From [Eubacterium] siraeum (GTDB taxonomy: Bacteria > Bacillota > Clostridia > Oscillospirales > Ruminococcaceae): 64,000 nucleotides of DNA. Both the position numbers and the translations under genes were made by a program. The stretch lies in the NCBI GenBank assembly GCA_025150425.1, contig CP102281.1, positions 1,798,001 through 1,862,000 on the forward strand. The letters run 5' to 3'. Each line of letters begins with the position of its first letter. Positions within the stretch are counted from its first letter, which is position 1. This document shows positions 16,630 through 25,826 of this stretch, in pieces. The notes beneath the pieces are model-generated. The model was not told where the DNA came from and ran no database searches. It worked only from the letters and a program-made list of their open reading frames with translations.

Positions 16630-19600
16630 TTACTTATTCTTTCTTTTTCTTGCCTTATACGTTACAGGAACTGCTCCGCCGGCAACAGCCGCTACCGCAA
16701 TCCAGGCGGCAAGTGACGATGCACCTGTTTCGGGGTTTCTCTTTCCGAATTCTTCGGGAGCTTTTTCAAACGCACAAGCTATGCACTCATAATGGCCTAT
16801 GCCCGGCTCTGTGGCGGTAGGTTCTTTATCTACCACCCACTTGAACTCGTGGTCGTCAGCATCGATTATATTGCCATTGTCATCAACGTGCCAGTGCTTC
16901 TTCTCATCGTGTTTCCATTCCTTCTTACCGCTGAGCTTAGGAAGTGCTTTCTCCTCCTTTATGCCGCAAACGTTGCAGGCTCTGTACTCTTTACCCTCAG
17001 ATGTGATTGTCGGCTCAACGAGAGTTTTCCACTCGGACCAGTCATGTCCCTTCGGAGAAATTTCCTTTATATCTTTTCTTTCATCGCAATTTCTGCAATG
17101 TACAGAATCCTCACCTTGCTCAGTGCATGACGGTGCAATATCAACAGTACGGGAATCCTCCCATTCGTGCGCCGGCTCTATAATTTCGGTCTGTTCGAAA
17201 CCGCAATGGATACAAGCGTGTTTCTTAACGCCGTTTTCAGTACAGGTTGAAGGCGTTACTATCTCCCATTCGCCGTAGGTGTGATCTGTAACGGGGATAA
17301 CCGTTGAATCCTTTGTTGCGTCACAGCGTGAGCAATGGATTGATTTAGAGCCTTCGGTCGTGCAGGTAGGTTCCTTATCTATTGTGTAATCCTCTTCCCA
17401 CTCGTGAGCGTCCGGGTCTATATCGGTATCTTCATATTCAGTGTATCCGCAGATCTCACATTTTCTTGTTTTCTGACCGCCTGCAACACAGGTAGAGTCT
17501 TTTGATACTGTCCACTCGCCGAATGAATGTCCTGTCGGTTCGATCTCGGTTACATCCTTTATCGCATCACATCTTGAGCAATGAATCGACTTTGAACCCG
17601 GCTGTGTGCAAGTAGGCTTTACATCTATTGTAAAATCATCTTCCCAGTCATGTCCCAGGGGTTCAATCTCTGTTACATCCTTTGTCGCATCACATCTTGA
17701 GCAGTGAATAGACTTTGAACCCGGCTTTGTACAAGTGGGCTTTACATCTATTGTGTATTCGGCATTCCAATCGTGTCCGAGAGGTGCTGTGTCACGTTCT
17801 TCTTCTGCCTTGCAGACGGAGCAGATATGCTTCTCCTTACCGCCTTCTTCGCAATTTGCCGATTTGCTTTCTTTCCACTCGCCGAATGTGTGACCGTTTG
17901 GAGCGCCGCTTTCAAATACAAGCGTTGTGTCATTTGTGTGTGCTCCGCATTCGCACGAATAGAAATACTTGGCAGGATTTACGCAATCTGCAGGAACTGC
18001 AAGCGTATTCTCATTTACGGTCTTTATATCAAATATATGATTTACTTTATTGATTTTTATCTGACAGTTCTTACAAAGATTATAGTGTCCGGTAAGATCG
18101 GAATAATACAGTTTACCGTCACTCTCGTGTTCAACCTTATAAGTCAGCGTGAAACGTGCCAGAGCCTTATCCTGAGTGCCTGCAGACGCATCCGCATAAG
18201 CGGTTCTGTCTGTTATAACGATGAAATCTTCGGTATAAGTTCCTGCGGCTAAATTGCTGTCGGGCTTAACTGTGAATGTTGCCGTTGCGCCCTTTGCAAG
18301 CTTTGAAGAGCCGTCATCGGCTGTACCCCATTCATTGCCGGCAGTGTATGATACTGTGAACGAAGAAGTATCAGTTATGGCACCGCTCGCTTTATTAAGG
18401 TCGGATTCCTTTACTACTCTGTACTTTGCTATAGAACCGCCCTCTGTGACTTTCACCTTGAGCGATACTGTCTTTGTCGGGTTGCCGTTATCAAAATCTG
18501 TACCGATGTCGACAGTTGACACAGGATTGTTTTCGCTGTCTGTTACAGATATTTCAACATCTTTAAGACTTGCGTCTGCAGTCACGATAAGGTTGCGGTC
18601 AACCGAAAGTGCTATGAACTCACCTGTCGTGCTGTCAAACGTGTACATATCGTCAGGTACCGCATTACCGTCAATATCTGTTACCGTAACGCCTGAGAAA
18701 CGGTATTCATCGGGATCGTTCAGAGCAAAAACAAGCCTTGAAGAAACTCCTCTCATAGCAAAGACATTTCCGTCCGTTACGGTTGTTTCATTCGTATTAT
18801 TCGCCTTTATGCAATAGGGCATTACATTTGTGCGTGGCTCGCTGTCATCTATTATTTCGCCGTCACCGCTGCGGACAATATTAAGTCTGTTTGATTCCGA
18901 TACTATTGTGTTGGCATCGGCAATATTGATTAAAGTATTTCCGTCCGACAGCTTTATTTTATAGCCGGTTTCCGCAATGCACTTACCGCCTGCATAATCC
19001 AGCGTATATCCGGTACCGTAAGCAGGTGTGAACCTGCGGATAATGCCGCCGTTCGTCTTTGTTATCTGTGCCGCACTGTCGGCTTTTGTGATACTGCCGT
19101 TTGTGAGTATCGTACCGTTGTCAACAGATAGAGTACCTGCTACGGAAATATCGCCGTAGGTTTTAAAAACAGTGCCGTCAGCTACCTTCGCCGTTCCGTG
19201 ACCGATTATATCGAGCTTTGCATTTTCGTAACCGTTCACAGACAGGAGCTTAAAATCGCCCGAAGTATCGCCTGTATCGGAATCATCGAGCTTATTGACA
19301 TTGAGAGTACCGTTTACGGCGTATATTCCGCTTACCGATGTTCCGTCACTTCCCGGCTTGCCTTTATAATTATCCTGCTGTTCAGACGGTACATTGGTAT
19401 TTGTACCGGGGTTTCCGCCTCTGCCGGCTGTAACGTTAAGTCTGCCGCCATTAAGATACACCTTTGTATTATCGGTTATAGCCGCACCGCCGTTACCGCC
19501 GTCGCCGCCAACACCATAGACACCGGTGGCAGTATAAAAGCCGCCTCTACCGCCATCGCCGCCGTCGCCACCGATTATTGTTATTGTACCGCCCGCAACG

Positions 19601-20145
19601 GTAAGCGAAGCGACATCTACTGCAACAAGTCCGTTTTCACCGGATTCTCCCGGTGTGGTACTTTCAAAACTTTCTGTTTGACCATTTTTGCCATCATCGC
19701 CGTACGCTCCGATAAAGCCAATAACACCGCTTGCGTTTTCACTCTCACTATAAAAAGTTATTGTTGCATCTGTGCCGGCAATGCCGTTCACTACACTTAC
19801 CTCTGCATTGTTCTTGAGTATGACATTTACATTTCCTTTAATTTCTACAGGATTATATACATTTTTATTGTTGTCATAATCATAGGTTGTTGTGATGATA
19901 TTAACGATACCGTCAGCCACATACCACGTTTCTTTACCGGCAATGCCCCATGCGGTATCGGATGAAGCTATCTTTGTATAATCAGTTACCGTTCCGCTTA
20001 TAACCGTACCGTCTGCAGACAGTCCGTAATAACTCACCGCTTCATCGGCAATTGCGTTTATCGCCGTAAAGGACAGCGATCCGACTGCAAGCACGGCAGA
20101 TGTTGCTATGCCGGCTATGATTCTGGTTGAAAATTTTCTTTTCAT
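16630..20145 (-). CDS. Large cell-wall-anchored surface protein with Cys-pair repeats
   Basis: 1171 residues, exported and probably covalently anchored. A signal peptide spans residues 1-33. A region rich in Ser/Thr and short beta strands follows (pectate-lyase-like parallel beta pattern, not certain), with a glycine-rich block at about 190-250 (GGDGGDGGRGG). From about 688 to 1115 there are eight or nine modules of roughly 41 residues with the pattern GHDW-x-CT-x-GS-x-IHCSRCD, each with a CxxC-type pair. The sorting signal NPETG at 1137-1141 is followed by a hydrophobic helix and a KARKRKNK tail. Function is unknown; adhesion is a guess. Confidence 0.8.
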   Translation of the reverse strand: MKRKFSTRIIAGIATSAVLAVGSLSFTAINAIADEAVSYYGLSADGTVISGTVTDYTKIASSDTAWGIAGKETWYVADGIVNIITTTYDYDNNKNVYNPVEIKGNVNVILKNNAEVSVVNGIAGTDATITFYSESENASGVIGFIGAYGDDGKNGQTESFESTTPGESGENGLVAVDVASLTVAGGTITIIGGDGGDGGRGGFYTATGVYGVGGDGGNGGAAITDNTKVYLNGGRLNVTAGRGGNPGTNTNVPSEQQDNYKGKPGSDGTSVSGIYAVNGTLNVNKLDDSDTGDTSGDFKLLSVNGYENAKLDIIGHGTAKVADGTVFKTYGDISVAGTLSVDNGTILTNGSITKADSAAQITKTNGGIIRRFTPAYGTGYTLDYAGGKCIAETGYKIKLSDGNTLINIADANTIVSESNRLNIVRSGDGEIIDDSEPRTNVMPYCIKANNTNETTVTDGNVFAMRGVSSRLVFALNDPDEYRFSGVTVTDIDGNAVPDDMYTFDSTTGEFIALSVDRNLIVTADASLKDVEISVTDSENNPVSTVDIGTDFDNGNPTKTVSLKVKVTEGGSIAKYRVVKESDLNKASGAITDTSSFTVSYTAGNEWGTADDGSSKLAKGATATFTVKPDSNLAAGTYTEDFIVITDRTAYADASAGTQDKALARFTLTYKVEHESDGKLYYSDLTGHYNLCKNCQIKINKVNHIFDIKTVNENTLAVPADCVNPAKYFYSCECGAHTNDTTLVFESGAPNGHTFGEWKESKSANCEEGGKEKHICSVCKAEEERDTAPLGHDWNAEYTIDVKPTCTKPGSKSIHCSRCDATKDVTEIEPLGHDWEDDFTIDVKPTCTQPGSKSIHCSRCDAIKDVTEIEPTGHSFGEWTVSKDSTCVAGGQKTRKCEICGYTEYEDTDIDPDAHEWEEDYTIDKEPTCTTEGSKSIHCSRCDATKDSTVIPVTDHTYGEWEIVTPSTCTENGVKKHACIHCGFEQTEIIEPAHEWEDSRTVDIAPSCTEQGEDSVHCRNCDERKDIKEISPKGHDWSEWKTLVEPTITSEGKEYRACNVCGIKEEKALPKLSGKKEWKHDEKKHWHVDDNGNIIDADDHEFKWVVDKEPTATEPGIGHYECIACAFEKAPEEFGKRNPETGASSLAAWIAVAAVAGGAVPVTYKARKRKNK
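17538..17780 (-). repeat. Near-identical 123-bp tandem repeats inside the surface-protein gene
   Basis: Two successive copies share almost all bases over about 90 positions (both contain CATCACATCTTGAGCA and CTTTACATCTATTGT) with a 123-bp period, which equals one 41-residue module. More diverged copies continue on both sides. This suggests recent expansion and possible length variation between strains. Confidence 0.7.
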
Positions 20146-20170
20146 TCGTCTCTCCTAATCTGAAAATTTC

Positions 20171-20232
20171 AAGTAATGATATACATTACTTATCTATCAT
20201 ACAATTGTAACATTCCATAAAGAGAATTTCAA
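20171..20232 (-). promoter_or_regulatory. Promoter and palindrome upstream of the surface-protein gene
   Basis: Minus-strand TTGAAA (20227-20232) and TACAAT (20204-20209) are 17 bases apart. Downstream of the -10, at 20171-20191, lies a perfect 8-bp inverted repeat AAGTAATG-ATATA-CATTACTT. It could be an operator or an RNA hairpin in the leader. Confidence 0.55.
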
Positions 20233-20306
20233 CAAATATGGCACGAATGGTCAAAAAATGGCGGCGAATGGTATAATTACCTTCGCCGCCTGACTATAAA
20301 GAATGA

Positions 20307-20843
20307 TTACTTATCAAAACCGAGCAATTTCTTCGTTCCTGCTTTTTCAAGCGCAACTGTCAGAAGCACACCTGCTATAAGCCCTACAGCGCCCTGTATT
20401 GCGTTTCCGAAAATGCCTGCCGCCGCTGTTGCCACATTACCGTAAAGTATAATAGCATAAACGAAGTAGCCTGCCACCATAATTATTTCTGCCACAGTGC
20501 CGCCGATTACCTTGCCGACAAGCGACTTGAAATAAGAGCCGTTCATAAAGCACTTTGCAATGTAGAATGCCGCTACTGCCATAAGTGCCTTGATTATCAG
20601 CGTTGCAGGCGCATAATAAGCATAACCTGTAAGCAGATCAGCCATCGCAGAGCCTATGCCTGCCGCCGCAACTCCCCACGGCGAGCCGATAAGCCATACC
20701 GATGTAAGCACCATTACATCACCGAGATTTACATAGCCCTTTGTAAGCGGCATAGGTATCTGTACTACCATTGTCGCAACACAGGTAAGTGCGGCAAACA
20801 CAGCCGCCGTAACCATTAATGTGAGATTTTTTGTCTTTACCAT
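20307..20843 (-). CDS. ECF transporter S component, substrate unknown
   Basis: 178 residues with about five to six hydrophobic helices. The motifs GYVNLGDVMVL near residue 35 and GIGSAMADLLTGYAYYAPATLIIKALMA are typical of small-molecule-binding S components of energy-coupling factor transporters (vitamins and precursors). The shared EcfA/EcfT module is not in the window. No riboswitch is visible upstream, so the ligand cannot be inferred. It lies 30 bp after the FlhB-like gene and is probably co-transcribed. Confidence 0.8.
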   Translation of the reverse strand: MVKTKNLTLMVTAAVFAALTCVATMVVQIPMPLTKGYVNLGDVMVLTSVWLIGSPWGVAAAGIGSAMADLLTGYAYYAPATLIIKALMAVAAFYIAKCFMNGSYFKSLVGKVIGGTVAEIIMVAGYFVYAIILYGNVATAAAGIFGNAIQGAVGLIAGVLLTVALEKAGTKKLLGFDK

Positions 20844-20873
20844 TTCTTTTATCTTCTTTCTTTTGTATTTGGC

Positions 20874-21158
20874 TTATTTGCCTTTTTTCATATCATTGGC
20901 GGAGTAAACGACCTCCGCATAGATAGCCGCAATAATTCTGTACAGCTCGACCGGTATCGTTTCACCGCTGTTGAGCATTACAAGAAGCGCCGCCGTGCTG
21001 TCGTCACGGTAAACGGGAACGCCGTTCTCGTCTGCGATATTTATAATCTTCTTCGCAAGCTCGCCAAGGCCGGACGCTACCACGACCGGAGCATAGTTAA
21101 GGTCGGGATTGTACTTAAGCGCCGCCGCAGCCTGCTTTCCTAAATTACGCTTGGACAT
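20874..21158 (-). CDS. FlhB C-terminal-domain-like protein (YlqH/FlhX type)
   Basis: 94 residues, equivalent to only the cytosolic C-terminal domain of FlhB, the flagellar export switch. KYNPDLNYAPVVVASGLGELAKKIINIADENGVPVYRDD matches that domain, but the N-terminal membrane part and the NPTH self-cleavage motif are absent. The ATG with AGGAGG upstream starts inside the previous gene (14-base overlap). In Bacillus, the similar ylqG-ylqH pair shows the same order. The role is unclear; partial substitution for FlhB has been proposed for such proteins. Confidence 0.8.
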   Translation of the reverse strand: MSKRNLGKQAAAALKYNPDLNYAPVVVASGLGELAKKIINIADENGVPVYRDDSTAALLVMLNSGETIPVELYRIIAAIYAEVVYSANDMKKGK

Positions 21159-23010
21159 TAAGACCCTTCCTCCTGTCAATTATTTTCGGGAAAACCTCTG
21201 TCAGCACATGAGGCTTTCTCAGCACCGCAGTTTCAAATTTTGCGGGCTTATAGCCGATATTCCTTATTATAAGGTCAATCTTATCGCTAAGCTTTTTTAT
21301 CTTGAAGCCGAACTTTTCGGGATAAAGAAGCGACAGATTGATGTTTTCGCCCAGTGCGTACATATCGACCTCAAAACGTCCTATAGATTCAACGTCAAAT
21401 GTCAGGAACAAGTGATAATTCTTCTGTCCGACAGGCGTGTTGTTAGGGTTGTTCTCGTCATTATCGACCCACAGCTCGCCGAATGCCTTTGTATCCTCAA
21501 TCTGCAACGGCAGGATATAGTGTGCAAGAGGCGTGAATACACCCGGTGCATTGAGAAGGCTCTGCAGAAGATTTGACGCATTGAAATCGTCCAGCGACTG
21601 AATAGCCTCGTGATTTATATTCTTACCGATAAAATCGGTCAGCTTATCAAGAGTAGACGGTGCGGAAGGGATATTGCTCGAAGGCGGCAGTTCCTTACGC
21701 TGTGCCATCTCATTTACTATATTGGTGAAAAACTCAAAAAGCGTGTCACGCTGAGGTATATCCGGCATTTCACGGAGAATCTCGTTGAGATAATCGACAA
21801 GTGCCGCCATATCCTTGATACCCTGAAAATCACGATGTACCGCAGGAATAATCTGTCGGCTGTCAGTGCCTGTCAGCATTGCCATTATTATATTCTTAAG
21901 TGTCTGCAATCCGGATTGTTTTCCTTCGTCAAACGGCGATGTCAGAAACTCCAGTTTATCCCTGGACAAATCCAGCTCCGCAAGATAGCTTTCATCGGAT
22001 AAATGTGACTTAATGAACAAAGACAGAGATAATTTTTCAGCTTTATTGTCAAAAATGCTTAAATAGTCTTGATTTTCGGACTGATTTAGTGTATTATTAT
22101 AACTATCAGGAATATCCGACATCTCGCTGAGCTGTTTTTTGCTGAAAATCTTTTTAAGAAGATTTCCAAATGCAACAGACAGCTCCCTACGCATATCATC
22201 CGACGGAATATATGCAAGGAGATTTGCAAAGCTCTCCTTGAGCATACCGTTGTTGGTGTTGTAGCGTGAAAGATTATGTATTATGAGCGGAATGAACGTC
22301 TGTGTTCTTTCATCGTTCAGAAGACTTGCGGAAACGTCCTTCAGCAGTGCGAGCGTTTCACTCTTGAGCGGCTCGAACATATCAGCCGCACTACTGCTCT
22401 TCCATTGTGAAGACAAATCGGAGAGTTTACGGGAGAGCGACTCGTTCGGTGAAAAATATTCGGACAGGAATTTGAGATTTGCACCGAGTGCATTAAGTAT
22501 CTCCTGCTTGTTTGACGAATAGTTGAGTGCTTTCAGTAGCTGACCGATACTTTCTTTTATATCGGGGCTTGTGGTGGTCTTCAGGATACCGTGGAGCAGC
22601 TTGTAAAACTCATCACCGCTGAACATCGTGTTCTGCTTTTCCTGGTTCTGAATCTCACGGACCAGCTTTTCGGGAGCAAGATAAAAGCTCTTGATAAGTT
22701 CATCCATATCGTCGTAAAGCTCTGTGTAACCGTTGATCATCGTCTGCTCGAGCAGATCTGAGCTTAACAGGTTCTTGAGCGTTTCGACCGCCATAGTGGG
22801 ATCTTTTATCTGAACAGTAAGCGGAGCGAGATTCTTTCTGCCCATCATCATAGCGGCGGCGGAATCGTTATCCTGCGCCGTAGATGCTTTGATAGGCTGA
22901 GCAAGCTCGACCATATCAAACGGTTCTATATTACCGTCATACTGCCGGTTAGTGAACGAATAGCTCTTACTGTTGGAAACAGGAGCCGTAATCTGTGGAA
23001 TGTTGGGCAT
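21145..23010 (-). CDS. FliK/YlqG-like large helical protein
   Basis: 621 residues, mostly predicted helices and rich in Leu, Ser, Asn and Lys. The last 130 residues contain a beta-rich section (NYHLFLTFDVESIGRFEVDMYALGENINLSLLY) that resembles the FliK hook-length control C-terminal domain. No signal peptide or membrane helix is seen. It overlaps the FlhB-like gene, mirroring the ylqG-ylqH pair, and lies divergently next to a chemotaxis operon. Its N-terminal 450 residues match nothing I can name. Confidence 0.6.
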   Translation of the reverse strand: MPNIPQITAPVSNSKSYSFTNRQYDGNIEPFDMVELAQPIKASTAQDNDSAAAMMMGRKNLAPLTVQIKDPTMAVETLKNLLSSDLLEQTMINGYTELYDDMDELIKSFYLAPEKLVREIQNQEKQNTMFSGDEFYKLLHGILKTTTSPDIKESIGQLLKALNYSSNKQEILNALGANLKFLSEYFSPNESLSRKLSDLSSQWKSSSAADMFEPLKSETLALLKDVSASLLNDERTQTFIPLIIHNLSRYNTNNGMLKESFANLLAYIPSDDMRRELSVAFGNLLKKIFSKKQLSEMSDIPDSYNNTLNQSENQDYLSIFDNKAEKLSLSLFIKSHLSDESYLAELDLSRDKLEFLTSPFDEGKQSGLQTLKNIIMAMLTGTDSRQIIPAVHRDFQGIKDMAALVDYLNEILREMPDIPQRDTLFEFFTNIVNEMAQRKELPPSSNIPSAPSTLDKLTDFIGKNINHEAIQSLDDFNASNLLQSLLNAPGVFTPLAHYILPLQIEDTKAFGELWVDNDENNPNNTPVGQKNYHLFLTFDVESIGRFEVDMYALGENINLSLLYPEKFGFKIKKLSDKIDLIIRNIGYKPAKFETAVLRKPHVLTEVFPKIIDRRKGLNVQA

Positions 23011-23066
23011 ATATATTTCCTTTCAGATGCACATTTTAAAGCCGTGCATCGCATTGCTTGACTTTA

Positions 23067-23095
23067 AGTTTAGCACATTTCAAGGGATTTATCAA
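23067..23095 (-). promoter_or_regulatory. Promoter of the FliK-like/FlhB-like/ECF operon
   Basis: Minus-strand TTGATA and TAAACT are separated by 17 bases, about 57 bases upstream of the FliK-like start. Confidence 0.5.
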
Positions 23096-23147
23096 TATCA
23101 ATCTTACGATTGCAAAATAAAAAAATCAGGGAAAGGCGGTTTTGTAT

Positions 23148-25265
23148 ATGGCAAAGGTTGAACCCGGCATGGAATCCATGCTCGAAATGTACATATTTGA
23201 AACCAATACGTTGCTTGAACAGCTCGATGAAATTCTTCTCAGAACAGAGGATGCAAATGTATTCTCGCAGGAAGATATCAACGAGATATTCAGAATAATG
23301 CACACAATCAAAGGCTCGTCTGCGATGATGGGATTTGAAAATCTCCAGCATCTTGCGCACAAGGGCGAAGATATGTTCTTTGTAATAAGGGAGAAGCCCG
23401 AAATTGCGAAGGACGCACATTTTGTATATGAACTTATATTTGAGGTTTCCGATCTATACAAGGCTGAAATCGAGTATATACAGAATTCGGGGGATGACGA
23501 CTATACGCCTACCGACTTCTCGGAAACGTTCAAAAAGCTCGAAGACGCAACGGAAAGATTAAAAGCAATGGAAAGCGGTGCCGCTCCTGCTGAAAGCGCT
23601 CCTGCGGCAAAGCAGGAAGCATCTGCCGCTCCTGCAGGAAGCAACGTTGAGGGAAGCATGACCGTCCGTGTATTCTTTGAGGACGGCTGTAAGATGGAGA
23701 ACCTCCGTGCTTTCCTTCTGCTGACAAAGATAAAGGATGTTGCCGAAGTTATCAGCTGTACTCCTCCCGATGTTGAATCCAATGCGGATACGGCAAAGGA
23801 TATTGTCGAGAACGGTTTCCTTGTGACCTTCAAGGGCTTTGACGGAGATAATGATACGGTAATTAAAGCTATAGAAGGTGCAGTCAACGTTGAGTCTTAC
23901 GAAATAATAGACACACCGTCTGCGGCACCTGCCGAAGAAAAGCCTGCTCCCGCACCGGTTAAAGAGGCTGCCCCCGTTGCCGCCCCTGCAAAGACGGAGG
24001 AAAAGCCGCAGGCTCAGCCTGCTCCTGCAAAGCCTGCCGCAAAGAGTGCGGTCACAAAGGCTCAGGAGGACATTAAAAAGGCTAACGGCGGTCAGAAGCA
24101 GAGCCTTATCAGCGTAAATTTGTCAAAGCTTGACACACTGCACGATATTGTCGGTGAAATCATAACGACCGAGTCAATGGTAATAGCAAACCCGGATCTT
24201 GAGGGTCTTGAGCTTGAGAGCTTCTCAAAGGCGGCAAGACAACTCAGAAAGCTGACAGACGAGCTTCAGGATACTGTAATGTCTATCAGAATGGTACCCC
24301 TTGCAGGTGTATTTCAGAAAATGGGCAGAATTGTCCGTGATATGAAGATAAAGCTGAACAAGGAAGCAGAGCTTGTTCTTGAAGGTGAAACGACCGAGGT
24401 TGACAAGAGCATAGTAGATAACCTGAACGATCCTCTTATGCACCTTGTAAGAAACTGTATGGATCACGGCATAGAGGACGATATAAATGTCCGCATTGCC
24501 GAGGGTAAGCCCGAAAAGGGTACTGTAAAGCTGTCTGCAAAGCACTCGGCAGGTGAAGTTATCATCACCGTTTCAGATGACGGTGCAGGCATCAACTGCG
24601 AAAAGGTTCTTGAAAAGGCAAAGGAAAACGGACTTCTTACAAAGCCCGAAAGCGAATATACAACGAAGGAAATCCAGAACATGATTCTCCTGCCCGGCTT
24701 CTCGACCAATGATACGGTTACGGAATACAGCGGCAGAGGCGTAGGTATGGACGTTGTACGCAGTAATATCGAACAGTGCGGTGGTACACTTACCGTTGAA
24801 AGCGAAGAGGGCAAGGGTTCAAGCTTTATAATCAGAATACCGCTCACACTTGCGATAGTTGAGGGTATGAAGCTGAAAGTCGGCTCTACTATCTTTACAG
24901 TGCCGATCTCATCTATCAAGGAAAGCCTTATGGTTGCAAACAACCAGTTGCTCAACGATACAAAGCAGGGCGAAATGATAATGATAAGAGGCGTGTGCTA
25001 TCCTATCCTCCGTCTGCACGAAAAGTTCAATATGCCGACCGAGGTCACAAAGCTTGAGGACGGTATCCTGCTTCTTGTCGATGTCGGCGGAAAGAATGTC
25101 TGCCTGTTTGCAGATAAGCTGATAGGCGAACAGCCCGTGGTTGTAAAACCGTTCCCGAAATACCTCAGCCAGTACAATATCAAGGCGGAGGGTCTGTCGG
25201 GCTGTACCGTAATGGGCGACGGCACTATTTCGCTCATAATAGATGTAAATAATCTTATCGGCTAA
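23148..25265 (+). CDS. cheA: Chemotaxis histidine kinase CheA
   Basis: 705 residues. Domain order: Hpt (1-120) with the phosphorylated His52 in MHTIKGSSAMMG; P2-like response-regulator-binding domain (about 165-255); an Ala/Pro-rich linker (about 255-310); dimerisation helices starting at SVNLSKLDTLHDIVGEI; HATPase with LVRNCMDHGIE, SDDGAGI and the lid GFSTNDTVTEYSGRGVGMDVV; and a C-terminal CheW-like domain with IPLTLAIVEGM. It autophosphorylates under receptor control and passes phosphate to CheY and CheB. It is first in a cheA-W-R-B run. No receptor or cheY is nearby. The ATG has AAAGGCGG upstream. Confidence 0.97.
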   Translation: MAKVEPGMESMLEMYIFETNTLLEQLDEILLRTEDANVFSQEDINEIFRIMHTIKGSSAMMGFENLQHLAHKGEDMFFVIREKPEIAKDAHFVYELIFEVSDLYKAEIEYIQNSGDDDYTPTDFSETFKKLEDATERLKAMESGAAPAESAPAAKQEASAAPAGSNVEGSMTVRVFFEDGCKMENLRAFLLLTKIKDVAEVISCTPPDVESNADTAKDIVENGFLVTFKGFDGDNDTVIKAIEGAVNVESYEIIDTPSAAPAEEKPAPAPVKEAAPVAAPAKTEEKPQAQPAPAKPAAKSAVTKAQEDIKKANGGQKQSLISVNLSKLDTLHDIVGEIITTESMVIANPDLEGLELESFSKAARQLRKLTDELQDTVMSIRMVPLAGVFQKMGRIVRDMKIKLNKEAELVLEGETTEVDKSIVDNLNDPLMHLVRNCMDHGIEDDINVRIAEGKPEKGTVKLSAKHSAGEVIITVSDDGAGINCEKVLEKAKENGLLTKPESEYTTKEIQNMILLPGFSTNDTVTEYSGRGVGMDVVRSNIEQCGGTLTVESEEGKGSSFIIRIPLTLAIVEGMKLKVGSTIFTVPISSIKESLMVANNQLLNDTKQGEMIMIRGVCYPILRLHEKFNMPTEVTKLEDGILLLVDVGGKNVCLFADKLIGEQPVVVKPFPKYLSQYNIKAEGLSGCTVMGDGTISLIIDVNNLIG

Positions 25266-25283
25266 GGAAACGGAGGCTTTACT

Positions 25284-25811
25284 TTGTCAGAGAATTATAA
25301 TGATAAATTACAGGAACTTCTGAATACTCAGAAAGCTATGGAGGACGCAAAGAAAGATCCTCAGAATACAGAAATAACTAAGGTACTGACCTTCTATATC
25401 GGCGAGCAGGTATACGGCATTGAAATACCCGATGTCATCGAAATCATAGAAGTACCGCCCATAACCGCCGTACCCGGTGTACCGTCTTATATCAAGGGCA
25501 TAATCAATGTCCGCAGTAAGATTGTTCCTGTTGTGAACATAAGAAGCAGATTCGGCAAGGAAGAGATTCCTTTCAACGACCGCACCTGCATAATCATCGT
25601 TTCGACAGGTGATGTATCGGTCGGACTTATCGTTGACAGCGTTGCGGACGTTATCCCCGTAACCGAACAGCATATATCAAAGACACCGGAGCTTACCGGT
25701 GTAAACTCGAATAAATTCATCAAGTCCATTCTTGAAATGAACGATGGAATAAAACTCGTCCTTGACGTTTCAAAACTGATAGACGAACACGCAAGCGAAG
25801 AAATGAAGTAA
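25284..25811 (+). CDS. cheW: Chemotaxis coupling protein CheW
   Basis: 175 residues from a TTG start with CGGAGG upstream. One CheW domain starts at LTFYIGEQVYGIEIPDVIEIIEVPPITAVPGVP and includes the signature GIINVRSKIVPVVNIRSRFG. It links CheA to receptors. The N-terminal 30 residues are charged and helical, a small extension relative to the minimal domain. It lies 18 bp after cheA and 15 bp before cheR. Confidence 0.96.
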   Translation: MSENYNDKLQELLNTQKAMEDAKKDPQNTEITKVLTFYIGEQVYGIEIPDVIEIIEVPPITAVPGVPSYIKGIINVRSKIVPVVNIRSRFGKEEIPFNDRTCIIIVSTGDVSVGLIVDSVADVIPVTEQHISKTPELTGVNSNKFIKSILEMNDGIKLVLDVSKLIDEHASEEMK

Positions 25812-25826
25812 GGCAGGTGAGCCGTA

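Noticed and set aside
17538-17780. CRISPR-like or regulatory tandem repeats
   Set aside because: They are in frame inside the surface-protein gene and encode its 41-residue modules.
20146-20306. Riboswitch for the ECF S component
   Set aside because: The S-component gene lies directly behind the FlhB-like gene with a 30-bp gap; no aptamer-sized leader exists.
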